Assembly: GCA_964247055.1 (NCBI GenBank)
Contig: OZ176057.1
Coordinates: 4,712,001 to 4,776,000 of the forward strand
Origin: Paragordius varius
Lineage: Eukaryota > Nematomorpha
DNA: 64,000 nt
Direction of reading: 5' to 3'
The position numbers were made by a program, and so were the translations under genes. The notes beneath the pieces were generated by a model. It made no database searches. It saw nothing but the letters and a program-made list of their open reading frames with translations, and was not told the origin of the DNA. Shown piece after piece: positions 12,318 to 23,249 of the stretch. Position 1 is the first letter of the stretch. Each line of letters begins with the position of its first letter.

Positions 12318-15300
12318 ATTTTTCAATCATTTTTTAAAACGCAACATTATTTCGAGTAAACCAATTTTTTAAAGATTAAAAAAAATTTTTTTTTATTTTA
12401 AGACAATTATTAGGTTTTTAAGTTAATATAATATAGTTTTAACAGTTGAATTATTATTGTTTTATCATCTGATGATATGTATGATTTTCAAACATTTTAA
12501 TTTTGCCCATAAATTGCATTTATTCATATTATTTTTTTTTCTTTTACAAACAACTTTAGTTTCATCTAATTCTATACATTGCGCTTCGTGAGTCTTTAGA
12601 AGTTTTTTTCCTTCACTCAAAAATCCTACAGTTGGCATACACCTTTTTGTATGTAATTATATTATTTTTTAATTTAACTATCTTTATAATCAAAATCAAT
12701 ATTTTCATAGTAAAAAAAAGTTTATTTGTTTCGAATTTTCTTTTTATAAAATATAAAATTAATGTGTAAATAAATATTACGATCAATAACCCACAAAAAA
12801 ATATTTTTTAATATAGTCAAATTTTGATCGAAAATAATAAAGATATACTATATTAAAGAGATAGTATTTAATTAATAATTTAGGTTGAATCAAGAAAATA
12901 GGCTTAAAATAGGTAGATGAATTTTATTGATTCATTAATAAAAGTTCAAATTTAAAATAGTGAACCAACTTGGAGTGTTCAGGGACCCACTTTGAATTGT
13001 CAAGAACAATCTTGAAGCGCAAATTCAATATTATATATAGATTAAGGGAAACTGTTGAAAAAAAATAATATAAATAAATAATGCAATTTATGGGCAAGAT
13101 TAAAATGTTTTAATTTACCATTAAATAGTGCTGATAAAACAACATAACTCTACAATAAATTTAAATTACATAACTTAATAATATTAATAATAAAATGGTT
13201 TTTAATTTTTTTAAAAAATGTGCTTTAAAAAATATTGCGTCTGGTTGACAAAATGTTGCTTTAGAATGAAAAGTTGTTTTTGCCTGAAAAGTGTTGCGTT
13301 TGGTTGAAAAAAATTTTAATTAAAAATGTTGTCTTTGTTTGAAAAATTGCGTTTGTTTGAAAAAATGTTGCCTTTGGATAAAATTGTGTCTTTGCTTGAA
13401 AAAAGGTTTGATTAAAAAATGTTGCGTTAGGAAAAATGTGCGTTAAAAAAATGTTGCGTTTGCTAGAAAAAAATTGTTTTGCTTGAAAAAATATTGTATT
13501 TGGTTGAAATGTTTTTGCATGAAAAATTGTATATATACAATATGCATTTTAGTGGGTGCTTATTTCACACTATAGTAGGGCAATTCGCAACACAGGAGTG
13601 TGTGGAAACAACAAAATTCCCTTTTCCATACACTCTTGTGTTGCGTTAAATAATCAACCATTAATGCATACAGTACTTTGTTACAAATAGGTTCGAATTT
13701 TGTATATGATACATACATGCTTGTTAAATTTAACTTTGCCATCCAATACAACTAGTCCTATATCATAGTATGATGAATGTTTAAATTTTTTGTGCATCAC
13801 ATGACTACCATACACAGTCTGAAGATATGGTTGGACAACTTTACCATATGTAGCATTTATACCTCTGTAATGAAGGCCCAATACATAAGTTAATTGATAG
13901 GGTGAATGTCCCCTATATAATATTTTAATAAATAAAAAAGTAAAAAATAAACCTTAAAATTGATAACAAAATTGAAGAGAGGTTATTTATGAAAACATAA
14001 ATAATATCATTAAATTGCTATATAATTTCTATTAAGTTGTTAGTGCAAATATTTTATAAAATTATAACTATTGAAATTGAGAATACGAATGATTTTATTT
14101 AAATGTTTTTAATTTTAATATTTTATCCAAGAATTTTACTTAAATGCATATGTTACATACTCTAAACAATGAGCAGCAGTAAGTATCAAGCGATCAGATA
14201 TTAGAACACCTCCGCAAATATAAAAGTCTGAAACATAAATGGCTACTTGCCAGGGCCAGGAATGGGGGTTAGCGGCATTTCCACCTATAATTTTGGCATA
14301 TGCATTACAGGGACTATTGTACTTTGGTAACACTGATATACCACAATCAGCCCCGTTTATTCCAGACATGTAGGCTTGCTTAATATAATTCTTAACCCTC
14401 AAATAATTTTTGTGAAGCAAGCTCACTTTAGCGTTTGCGGCTTTTTGTTTTCTAGCATGATCATGTATTACAGAGCCCGTAGTTAGTGGGGTGGAGCTTC
14501 CCATTCTGTTGAATGTTGACTCAGCTATATCATTGGTATCTGATGAGTGAATAAACTTGGGTATGTCAATAAACGCAGCCAGGTAAAATAAAATCAATCT
14601 GTAAAAATAAAATAAAAATGATGCTTAAATTTAACTCTTAAAGATATAATAAATTGATTATTCTTAAGTAAAATAAGGATATTACAAACCAAAACGACTG
14701 CCTAACGTTGCCCTCGTTTATATTGAATTGTATTAAAGATAGGGACCGAATCCAAGCTGAAAATGCAGTCAAAATTAAAGCCTTATTAAGGTTTTTAGTG
14801 AAGATGGTATATTACTTAAAAAAAGTATAAATTATAAAAACAAACCAATAATTCAGACAAAGATTGGACCGAACATTTATAGTGTGCTGTTGAATGATTA
14901 ACATTTATTTGAATCTGAAAAAAAGGATGCAGGGATACGGAGAGGTGAAGTTTTTTTTTAATCAAAGGATTGGAATTAATAGAGGAAAGGATGTAAGCAT
15001 ATGTGGAAAACAGGCTAGATTTCTAATAGGTCTATGAAACACATGAAACAAATTTTAGAAAAAAATGTAGTTAAGTACATTGTACTAATATGGTACAGTT
15101 GATTAAAGTTAGAGGTAAACTACTTTAAGTAACTATGAAATAAAATTAATAAATTTCGTTGTTTTTGGAGCAGCATTAGGCATTCTTTGAATTAGGGGTA
15201 TTCCACATGCGACATTCCCATCTCTTGTGTGCGGCCCGTATTCAATAATTTGTTAAATATGTTCACTTTTAATAATTGATATTTTTAAATTTTACTAATC

Positions 15301-15800
15301 GAAATATATTATTGGCAAAAACTAGAAAAAATTGTTATATTGTGTATCAGTCTTTCTCAAAAATATTACCAATGAATGCCCATACATATTTAAAATGCAG
15401 TTAGCAAGGCCATTTTTTGTGTTGTGCCACCTTTGCTAATTTAAATAAGTAGGCCGTAGAGCTGAAAATGAAAATTGTTCATGTTCATTATGTGATTCTT
15501 TTATTAGTGTTGTCATTTTTCTTTTTTAAAATTTTTTAAATTTTAACTTATGAAGATTACGTATCTGATCACATAATAAAAAATTTCATTTTTTTAAAAT
15601 CTCTACTTGATGAACAAAATGCTATTATATTTTCCCTTAACATATGTTAAATGTAAAAAACAAAGTGATAAATCTCACACAAGGCAACAGACATGCATAT
15701 TTAATTCCCTTTTTGGCCATTTAATGGCCTAAAATAGCTCTCATTACGGATAAAATATGTGCTGTATTTGAACATTAAAATACCTGCAGTAGGAATTCAT
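9538..15800 (-). CDS. Secreted trypsin-like serine protease 1 (six exons, 424 aa)
   Basis: Coding exons on the minus strand are 15784-15800, 14161-14598, 13717-13912, 11409-11502, 11008-11135 and 9538-9939. All junctions have GT/AG ends and phases that close (1275 bases with stop). Residues 1-21 (MNSYCRLILFYLAAF...) form a signal peptide. A pro-region follows to Lys108, with activation expected at AK/IIGG. The catalytic triad is His149 (TAAHC), Asp202 (YYDIG) and Ser294 (GDSGGP). Asp288, six residues before the Ser, is position 189, so cleavage after Lys/Arg is expected. Trp215 is present (TAWGHACG). Unusual parts are a basic insertion of about 40 residues after GDSGGPLACTS and an Asn-rich C-terminal tail. 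The family is S1A (trypsin/chymotrypsin); the substrate is unknown. A paralog lies at 35511-42302. Confidence 0.9.
11008..11135 (-). CDS. Protease 1 exon 5 (Asp189)
   Basis: It codes AKELMQVCLPLVP, then DQICAGY and KRDTCS, which carries the specificity Asp189. The acceptor is ATTTTAG and the donor AGT/GTATAA. Confidence 0.85.
11409..11502 (-). CDS. Protease 1 exon 4 (CYATGWG)
   Basis: It codes IRPICIPKSSDKP and CYATGWG, the conserved centre of the second barrel. The donor is GAAA/GTATAT, conserved in the paralog. Confidence 0.85.
12267..12316. repeat. (TA)n microsatellite
   Basis: A TA tract of about 50 bp in intron 3 of protease 1, directly before the left end of a MITE-B element. Confidence 0.95.
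12313..13535. mobile_element. MITE-B (GTTGCGTTTG subrepeats), in protease 1 intron 3
   Basis: The left end is ATACCATTTTTCAATC with AACGCAACAT. The right end is a long array of ~20-25 bp units such as AAAAATGTTGCGTTTGCTTG (13.23-13.52 kb), closing in GAAAAATTGTAT. A nested foldback repeat lies inside, with GCCCATAAATTGCAT near 12.5 kb inverted near 13.09 kb, plus a MITE-D-like end at 12.96-13.02 kb. The paralogous locus has it at 38.55-39.59 kb, so the insertion predates the duplication. Confidence 0.7.
13541..13670. mobile_element. MITE-C (TATGCATTTTA termini), in protease 1 intron 3
   Basis: A short inverted-repeat element: TATGCATTTTAGTGGGTGCT at the left, CAACCATTAATGCATA at the right, and CAACACAGGAGTGT paired with ACACTCTTGTGTTG inside. 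It sits 46 bp downstream of the exon 3 donor. Sister copies are at 39.97-40.12 kb and 63.57-63.74 kb. Confidence 0.75.
13717..13912 (-). CDS. Protease 1 exon 3 (catalytic Asp)
   Basis: The acceptor is ATTATATAG and the donor CAT/GTATGT. It codes GHSPYQLTYVLGLHYRG... through SSYYDIGLVVLDG. Confidence 0.85.
14161..14598 (-). CDS. Protease 1 exon 2 (signal, pro-region, IIGG, TAAHC)
   Basis: The acceptor is TTTTTACAG and the donor GA/GTATGT. It codes for the rest of the signal peptide, the pro-region, the activation site and the catalytic His. Confidence 0.9.
15784..15800 (-). CDS. Protease 1 exon 1 (start)
   Basis: ATG AAT TCC TAC TGC AG, then donor GTATTT. The paralog has MNSYF at the matching place with the same phase, which supports this tiny start exon. 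Joining it to exon 2 gives a good signal peptide. Confidence 0.75.
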
Positions 15801-16266
15801 TGTTTCAGTTGAGTAGGATTAGATGGATGATTTATAGGATAATAATTATATGAATCATAAAATTTAGTTAAATTATTATACCCTAAATAACATAAATATG
15901 ATCGACAACAATCGTCAATTTCTAATTAAAGTATTTTAAAAATATTTAAAATTAACTATCAAACTTATTTTAACCCAAATACTTATATATTTTAGCAATA
16001 TAAAAGAAGATAATCCTTTTATCAGGCCGGTCGAAGAGTACATACTCTTTTAATTCAAACGTTAAAAATAATTTATAAAATATTAATTATTTATAATATA
16101 ATTTTTCTAAAAATTGGCCCTATAAATATTATTTATCTATTTTTAATCCTATCTAAAAACAGGGATGTCCAACAGAAATGGCTTCGCCGGCCGCAATGCA
16201 AAATACATGCGCATTAACAAATATATTATTAATTTCAGACATAGGTAAAATTGTAAGTACTATTTA
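15801..16266. other. Upstream region of protease 1 with hAT-like end
   Basis: No promoter can be assigned firmly. From about 16160 the sequence CAGGGATGTCCAAC, then GGCCGCAATGC, resembles the terminal sequence of hAT elements. The same stretch is in copy 2 near 42.69 kb. The Tc1-bounded block begins at its right end. Confidence 0.45.
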
Positions 16267-17908
16267 GAGTCATGTAGACTTTATTTTATTAAAGATTTAC
16301 TTTTTTTCGTTAATTGGGTATTAATATTTGGTAAAGAATATAAAAACAAGAGCTATATGGTATACCATATCATATTCTTTAAAAAATTAAAAGAAATGTG
16401 GGGGAAGGGTGTCAGAAATCTTTGCCAAAAAATGAAAATCTTAAATATTGTTTAAAGGGGAATGGTAATATTTTTGTTAATTTTTTGCAAAATTTTATAT
16501 ATTAATTGTTTTAAAATTTTATTTAACACTTAGATTCGAATTGGGGTATCTAAATATACCCCAGACTAAATTTGAGTTAGGATTTTAAAAAACTACTTAA
16601 GGAAACGGTCCGAATTTAATTCTATGTTTCCTTCCAATAAAAATTATATAAATATGCCAAAATATCTAAATAAAATTTTGTTTTGAAAAAAAAGTTCCAT
16701 GTCAAACAACTTCGACGCCATTTTTCTATATATTTGCAAAATGTCGTCTTCATTTAGTGTTAAGGAAATAAAAGATAATTTTTTATTTAAATCACATCTA
16801 ACCTTGATAGAAATAGAAGATTTATTTTCTTATTCTTTTTCAAATATTCCACACATGTCACGTTCACTAAATTTTTACCTTTTGGTTTTAGCTTAAATAT
16901 GAATGTGTTGTATCCAAGTGTTAAACAAAACAAATGGTAAAAAAAATATTTATTATAATTTTTTTAATAGGATATCACAATAATTAAAACAAACCTATAA
17001 CGGACAAATAATGAATTGTGTGTGTATATAAGGGAAAACATAGGAAATGAATATGGATTATATAGCGTTTGTAAAAAAATATTATCGAACTGAATTTATA
17101 TAAGGTTTTTTTGGATATTTTGCATTCTGTGGGTAGTTTATTGAGAATCTCATCGACAGTCAATTCACAATCACTATCGAGGATTGTTTTGACCTGCCCG
17201 ACTAGACCTTCATTGCATTTCGTTTTCTTACCCTTTTTCAATGGCTCTTTCTCTATTCCCGGAGTCATGCTTCGTCTCATAGCATTTATGGAACTTATAG
17301 ACATATCTAAATCATCTACAAAATGACGAGACGATAATTCGTGATTTCTGGGATTCCCGAAAATTTTATAGGCCTTAGACTTTTTTTCATCTGACCAAAA
17401 ATGATATTCTAAAATTAACAAAAACGGTACTTTTCCTTTTTTTCATTCCCGATCTCATTAACACCTAAATGAAAAAAAACCATCGTTGCCAGTCACACTA
17501 TATTGTGTGGGTCTTATATTTTTGTCAACATAATCTGAATCCAACATTATAAAGGAAAAAATACCCGCAATACCAGGGTTACATCCTAACGAAATTGAAT
17601 CAAATTGATTATTTAATATAGCATCTATCGTGAAAATCCTTTTAAAATCGTTTCCATAAAAAAAAATTATATTTGAGATAAAAATTACGATTTTTCTAAC
17701 CCTTTTATACAATAATTTTAAGTTAAGGTTGGTAGTTAGTGTATTTTCATTTTTTACCAAAGATTTCCGACGCCCTTCCCCCACACTTCTTTTACCTTTT
17801 TAAAATATATGATATGGTAATACCATATAGCTCTTGTTTTTATATTCTTTAACAAATATTAACACCCATTTAACCAAAAAATTTTTTGATAAAAAGTCTA
17901 CATGACTG
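16267..17908 (-). mobile_element. Tc1/mariner-like transposon, copy A
   Basis: It is bounded by inverted ends GAGTCATGTAGACTTTATTT and (at the right) CATGACTG, each beside TA. The first base differs from the CAGT seen in copy B. A minus-strand stretch at about 17.1-17.35 kb reads DDLDMSISSINAMRRSM, then TVDEILNKLP and CKISKKTLYK. This could be a helix-turn-helix of a Tc3-like transposase. No DDE/DDD catalytic core was recognised, so it is probably defective. Class is from the TA target, CAGT start and ~1.6 kb size; the protein assignment is weak. Confidence 0.65.
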
Positions 17909-18503
17909 TAGTTTTCCTATCACATATTTAAAATGAAAGTAAACTATTTTTTTTAATTTTTGGAGAAAAGTTGCATTATCAAAATATTATAATAACTATG
18001 ACGATTTTATGGGGGTATGTACTATTTGTGGATAAAATACTTACAGCCAAAAATTTGGCCAAAAAATTAATAGAACCGGAACCAAAATTATAAGTAAAGA
18101 ACTGATCTGACGGTTCCGGTTCCAATCCCTGCTTTTAAGCACATATTGTCTTTCTGTTTTGAACACTTATACATACAATTCCTAATTAACTCTTTGTATT
18201 TAATTATCAAATTTATAATTTGTTTAATTTTAACACAAAGAATGAAAAAACTTTCTTAAAAAACGATGATTTTCTAGTGAAGATTATTTGTGATTTAGAT
18301 ATATGCATCTATGGGCGTGATCATAGCCTCAAATTATCGAAATCGTCTTAAATCAAAATATTTGATTTAAATTCAAAATTTAAAGCAACACACACTTGTG
18401 TCATATTTATAATTTAAATAAAAACATTATTAGTACCACCATTTTCGGCCATACGAGTCTTGTTTTTTTTATCATATTTATATCTCCATTAGATTACGTT
18501 GGA

Positions 18504-18549
<46 letters not shown>

Positions 18550-18584
18550 ACATTAAAAGGTATAGAATTTATTATCAATATATT
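17909..18584. other. AT-rich spacer with (TA)n tract
   Basis: No gene was seen. A (TA)n tract lies at 18507-18547, just past the stop codon of the FN3-like gene. The 3' UTR of that gene must lie here. Confidence 0.5.
18507..18547. repeat. (TA)n microsatellite
   Basis: A pure TA tract of about 41 bp. Confidence 0.95.
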
Positions 18585-18737
18585 CTATTGTTCTTTACAT
18601 TGAGATAGATCAACATATATGCGGTGTGACATGTGTTCAGTCGAAGCTGATTTGCGATCTTTATATTGCGGATAAATGATAACTTCATACTCAGAATTTG
18701 GATCGAGGTTTGAAAAACGATATGTTCTGTCTTTTAG
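18585..18737 (-). CDS. FN3-like gene exon 6 (stop)
   Basis: The acceptor is TTATTACAG. It codes LKDRTYRFSNLDPNSEYEV and ends VDLSQCKEQ, stop TAG. Confidence 0.85.
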   Translation of the reverse strand, partial: LKDRTYRFSNLDPNSEYEVIIYPQYKDRKSASTEHMSHRIYVDLSQCKEQ

Positions 18738-20326
18738 CTGTAATAATTTATATGCACTTGTGAAATAGATAAATGGGAACAAATTATATGGCACCACGGT
18801 AAAAACATAAGGAAAAGAGATTTATTAAACTACTATATAACTTACACCGAGTGTTGCCGTTTGAGCTCTTTCTCCTTCCACATTAGTTCGGCTTAAGGCA
18901 ATGCGTAAATTTTCGATCCCATAAGCTTTAGCTATGTGATCGGGAACGAGGTTTTCAATATAAACAACGAGATCTTTTGTCCTACCTTCATTGGAGATGG
19001 TGGCGCTTGCCTGCTTAATTGTAGCAAAAGATTTGGAAATATCTATCGTTCATGATATACAGTAAAAAATTAGAATGGTAAAAAATTACAGGTTTAAAAT
19101 AATTCATCAAATCATTGATTTTTACCATTCTGTTCAAGTTTATATTCATCTCCATGGGCGGTGACTAAAAACGAAAAAAAAATATAGATTTAATATCAAA
19201 AATCTTTAGCATATATGACAGAATGCCCTAAAAATATGTAAATATGCTATATTATTTAGCCAAATACGTACGTCATCATGTACAATAGGAGAAAAATATA
19301 TTACCCTTGAAGCGCAAATAATCTGCAAAAGAATTACGACTAGTATCACCTTGTTCTGCCAGTACCCACAACATGTATTCTACATTTGTAAGCAAATTTT
19401 TCAATTCAAACGTTGTGTCCTAAACATATATATAGTTAGTATTGACGAGCATATAATTATTTTTATTTCTATTTCTATTTTTCCTTTTTTCATGAGAGGG
19501 AATTGGTGCAAAAAATATTAACTAGCCTTTACCATATTTTCGTCGTTCTCTCTTGCGGGACCGTTGACTTCATACAAATGAGTTGCATTGAAATACGGCC
19601 AGAGTTTATAGGGATACCTCATTGGAGTATTTTTGATCCTTCGGTTGGGTTCATCGAAAGAAGCCATCACAGTATAATAAGTGTAAGGAACTGTGCGAAA
19701 TCCAGACATACAGAGCCTCAGATTACGTACACCCATATTTGATGCATCAGTAATCTTGCATCCTATATATATATAAATTTATGATAGGAGTTAAATTAAT
19801 TTTATGTTTTTTAAAAAATTTCACATCTATATTTAATTAATACAACACAGTTTATTTTATGTTGTTACATCACACAAGCTATTCAAAACGAAGAGCAACT
19901 CCTAAGTGATTAACTGATATTTATGTAGATTTCATATTCAAAATAAGGTCCTGACTTTTAGCTAAAGTATTTTAAAGTTAAGTCCTTCTTATATATTTAC
20001 TAGTTAATTAATATTTGGCGCCCTCATAATTATTAAAAAACGATTTAATTGTAATTATTTCGGGTTTTACAAATATATCAGTTAAATATTATCAGAAAAA
20101 AACTAAAATAAATTGAAAACCATATTGATTTTCATTTCTAGGCCAAATTTCATGGCTAATTTTCTTAAAATTCATGTTATCACTCTAATCATATTGAAAT
20201 TATATAATTTTATTAGAAAATAAAAATTAAATAAGTATTACCGTATTCGTTGTAATATCCCTGCATACAATCCGATATAGGGATAATTACAGCTAGGATA
20301 GCGAAAATAAACCTTATTGCAATCAT
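18585..20326 (-). CDS. Secreted fibronectin-III-like protein (six exons, 272 aa)
   Basis: Coding exons on the minus strand are 20242-20326, 19533-19762, 19305-19419, 19126-19164, 18846-19042 and 18585-18737. All have GT/AG junctions and closed phases (819 bases). MIAIRFIFAILAVIIPIS is a clear signal peptide. Two stretches have the FN3 pattern of a leucine, two or three residues, then EY plus a hydrophobic strand: TFELKNLLTNVEYMLW (about 108-123) and YRFSNLDPNSEYEVIIY (about 228-244). No transmembrane segment or enzyme motif was seen, so an extracellular binding or structural role is likely; no specific family was recognised. The gene lies between two Tc1-like elements in a block that is absent from the paralogous segment at 42.8 kb. 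Confidence 0.8.
18846..19042 (-). CDS. FN3-like gene exon 5
   Basis: The acceptor is AACGATAG and the donor is a consensus GGT/GTAAGT. It codes ISKSFATIKQASATISN through GERAQTATLG. Confidence 0.8.
19126..19164 (-). CDS. FN3-like gene exon 4 (39 bp microexon)
   Basis: The acceptor is TTTTTAG and the donor AATG/GTAAAA. It codes VTAHGDEYKLEQN with matching phases on both sides. Confidence 0.7.
19305..19419 (-). CDS. FN3-like gene exon 3
   Basis: The acceptor is ATGTTTAG and the donor AAGG/GTAATA. It codes the FN3-type segment FELKNLLTNVEYMLWVLAE. Confidence 0.8.
19533..19762 (-). CDS. FN3-like gene exon 2
   Basis: The acceptor is ATATATATAG and the donor ATG/GTAAAG. It codes CKITDASNMGVRNLRLC through PARENDENM. 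Confidence 0.8.
20242..20326 (-). CDS. FN3-like gene exon 1 (signal peptide)
   Basis: ATG at 20326. It codes the signal peptide and CMQGYYNEY; the donor is TACG/GTAATA. Confidence 0.8.
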
Positions 20327-20989
20327 ATTTAGAATCGAATTGCGTGTAATTTGGCCAAAAAATAAATTATAATTTTTGATATAAATGAACTCATACATAT
20401 ATATGTCTTAACCAGTCCACTCAAATATTTGTTAAAAATGTAACCTTAATTAATTTTAACCTAAAAGAGACTGTTTAACGCAATTTTAGCGGTCCTAATA
20501 TCATAGATTTAAAAGGGTTAGTGTTAAGCTAGCTGGCGAGGAGCGAATTCGATCGACGACGGAAGTGTAAATAAATTATATTATTTAAATAAGACAACAA
20601 TCTAGTTTATACCAGTTAGTGTGTCAATATTTAGATATAACAAAATAAAGAAGTGTTAAAAATATCTTTATTATAGGCGCACATTAAATATTCGATAGCT
20701 AAGAACACCAGTGTTACGGATATTAAAATAAGGCATTCGATTAAAATACGCGAGAAAAAACGTATAAAAGTTTTTCTGCTATGAACCACGATTAAATTAC
20801 ATTATCAAACATAATGTTGCACATATAAATAAAGGCCCAGAAATATTATTATTATTATCTATCATAAAAATTGACAAAAATTATATATAATACTGTTTTA
20901 AATTTTTGAGGTAAATGGTGTAATCAAATAATATATATAATTAATTAATTATAATTACAGTTTAGAGTCTCTTTTTTCCTTTTTTATTA
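20327..20989. other. Presumed upstream region of the FN3-like gene
   Basis: No gene was seen. The promoter of the FN3-like gene should be here, but no TATA box or other site stands out against the AT-rich background. Confidence 0.4.
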
Positions 20990-21151
20990 AAGGGTAAGGA
21001 CTTAAATTTATATCCGGACATGTGAAGGCTTTAACACTCGCCTGCCCAGGGCTGACAGTGATGATGGAAAAAAATGCGTAGTTTCGGGGTTCAAACTCTG
21101 GCACGCAGAGTTAGAGTCCGGCGCCCTACCTACTATACCATCGTGCCTTCT

Positions 21152-21152
<1 letters not shown>
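20990..21152 (-). mobile_element. tRNA-derived SINE
   Basis: Read on the minus strand it begins GGCACGATGGTATAGTAGGT, an A-box-like tRNA head. About 55 bases in it has GAGTTTGAACCCC, a B-box. A non-tRNA body follows. The start GGCACGA has no matching acceptor strand 70-75 bases on, so this is a SINE and not a working tRNA gene. A (TA)n tract adjoins it. Confidence 0.65.
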
Positions 21153-21182
<30 letters not shown>

Positions 21183-21429
21183 GTGAATATAATTATAAAG
21201 TATGTAATTGTGTTATTTTTCGTATATTTTTGAATGTAATTATATTTGTTAAATTAGACGTATGTGGACATAAATCCTTACCGATTTTTCGTTAGCAGAC
21301 ATATATTTTTGAAGGGCAATAATTGATTATTTTTTTAAAATATTGTTTATCGGATTCGACACATTTCACCTATCTTCAATCACCATTTTTCATCGTATAT
21401 TTTATTGCGGTGTTGCTGCACTAGTGCAT

Positions 21430-22240
21430 AAAACTGGGGAACGTGGGCTATAATAAAACTTTTGGTTTTGGTCATTAAGCGTGATATGAGATAAATATCA
21501 TCACTTTTCGGCCATTGTAAGATATTGGAAAATACCAAAATTTGCGCTCGTTAGCATAAATTTTTGGTAAAAGCTATTCTCAAATTTATAGTATCACTAG
21601 TTCATACTAGGTTTATATTGGAATGAGCCAAAATCTAGCGTCATATTTTTATCATTCAGCAATAATGTCAAACTTTCTGCTTGAAAAATAACATTTGCGA
21701 AATGCCCTTTTCTATTCCTTCCATCTGTAGTATGAATTGTAATGGGTGAGGTGGCTTTATTTTGTCAATCCAAAGCGGAAGAAATTGTGGCTTTAACATT
21801 TAATCGATTCGGCAATAATAATATAACCGGAATATTGTGCATTATAAGCTTTATGAAACCGTTATACACAACGTTATCTCCTCAAATGAACAATTTAAAT
21901 TATGCAATAGTAATCAAAAAGGACTGGAATGGGCCAGGCAGGCAAGGCAAATAAATTTTATTGCATAACAACAATGCTCCATCCATATGACACAGCACTC
22001 GAAAAAATATGTTTTAAAATGGCTATATGGGAACTAGCCGTATTCTCCTGACATGACGCCATCTGAATGGCCTCACATCAATGGGTTGTTACACGTTAGA
22101 GCAGCACTTTACTTTTAGAGGCATCGGAGAATGAACTGACAAATGGTTTGCCACACAAAAAACAATCAGTATTTAAGGCAGCATGTTATTCATCTAATAA
22201 TTTAAGGGGGGTGAGGCAAAATCTGTTAAAGCGATAGAAT
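21430..22240 (+). pseudogene. Degenerate mariner transposase remnant
   Basis: Frame-shifted pieces resemble the C-terminal half of a mariner transposase. LLHNNNAPS stands where the family has LLHDNA, and PYSPDMTPSEWPHINGLL stands where it has YSPDLxPxD. The ends are not resolved and the reading frame is interrupted several times. It is clearly dead. Confidence 0.55.
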
Positions 22241-22691
22241 ATTTTGAATAAGTTAAATGATTGATTTATCTTATTAGGTATTTACCAAATAACCGGTATA
22301 GACTTATGACTACACTTGGTGAAATAATAGAACTTTTTTTGGCTACCCGCCTTTTGTCGCAGATTTTTTTATTTAAATATTTTTTTGTTTTTTCTATAAA
22401 AAGTCAACCTTTAGCAGTGTTAATTAAAAATCAATTAAAATTAACTGTAATTTACAAAATTATAAATTTTAATTATACCATACACTTTGATATTATTTTT
22501 CAAAATTATGTGGAGTCAGAACGAGTATTTACGACATGTTACTCTGGTTTTCTTTTATATAGAAATAGTTTGAGGATTTTTTTTGATTTTCAAGGCCCTT
22601 TGTAGTTAATATGGTTGATCTTAAGAACGTTAAATATTGGAGAAAAATTAAATACGAATTGGGACCAATTAAAAAAATATTCACATCTTGT

Positions 22692-22729
<38 letters not shown>

Positions 22730-22839
22730 CAAAAATATCTAATGACCGTTGTGATTAAGGTTTTATGTGATTCAAGACAATTATATTGAATTAAAATTTA
22801 AATAGTTGCTTTTATTAACGTTAGTAATTATTAGATAAT
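22241..22839. other. AT-rich stretch with (TA)n at 22696-22728
   Basis: No gene was recognised. An open frame over 22261-22605 is rich in Ile, Phe, Leu and Tyr, as expected from AT-rich noncoding DNA. Confidence 0.5.
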
Positions 22840-23249
22840 TTATAAGGGACTTTCTCACAGACATAAGCACTAAAGAAATTAGAAGAAAGACGCTTTGAAC
22901 AAACAGAAATAAGGATTGATGTGCGGTGTAACAGGAAAGATAAAGTGAGGTGTCTATACATTAGAGGAAATACAACCGTTAACTTAAATGATGTGATTTT
23001 ATATCGTCTTAGGTGGTGTCTGAGAAAAATATGATAACTACATTGGTAAAAAGATGTATGAATAAATTGTGTGAAAGGTAAGAGGGGAAGAGGCGCCCCA
23101 AACGAGATGGATAGATAAGGTTAGGAAATATATGGCAAAACCGAACCTATCTCGCAAAAACGCCATTGACAGGGTTCTTTTGCTAAATAGTTTACAGATA
23201 TAACCGCTCGAAAGAGTGGTATCATAATTTGTAATTATTATTATTATTA
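22840..23249 (+). mobile_element. LINE 3' end fragment
   Basis: RGRGAPQTRWIDKVRKYM near 23080 is the arginine-rich tail that follows the reverse transcriptase in many LINEs. The fragment ends in (ATT)n, a usual LINE tail, and Tc1-like copy B begins directly after it. It is truncated at its 5' side and interrupted. Confidence 0.6.

Larger units (their letters stand above)
7790..16266. repeat. Segmental duplication, copy 1
   Basis: This segment, continued across an insertion by 24764-24890, is collinear with 33590-42925. It contains the end of the foldback element, the whole serine protease gene with all six exons, shared MITE-B and MITE-C insertions, and a hAT-like end near 16160. Exons are well conserved. 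Introns show many small indels and copy-specific insertions, so the duplication is old but still alignable. Confidence 0.9.

Noticed and set aside
12234-12360. Open frames with long IYIYIY runs (also near 2.73, 18.52, 25.22 kb)
   Set aside because: They are translations of (TA)n microsatellites.
14860-14880. TATA-like CACTATAAAT on the minus strand as the protease 1 promoter
   Set aside because: It lies downstream of the start exon at 15784-15800, within intron 1.
16699-16896. 65-codon plus-strand open frame
   Set aside because: It lies inside Tc1-like copy A, and the matching part of copy B does not keep it open.
21075-21152. tRNA gene on the minus strand
   Set aside because: A- and B-box-like segments are present, but the acceptor stem does not close and a SINE body follows.
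22261-22605. 114-codon open frame
   Set aside because: It has AT-rich noncoding composition and no motif or splice context.
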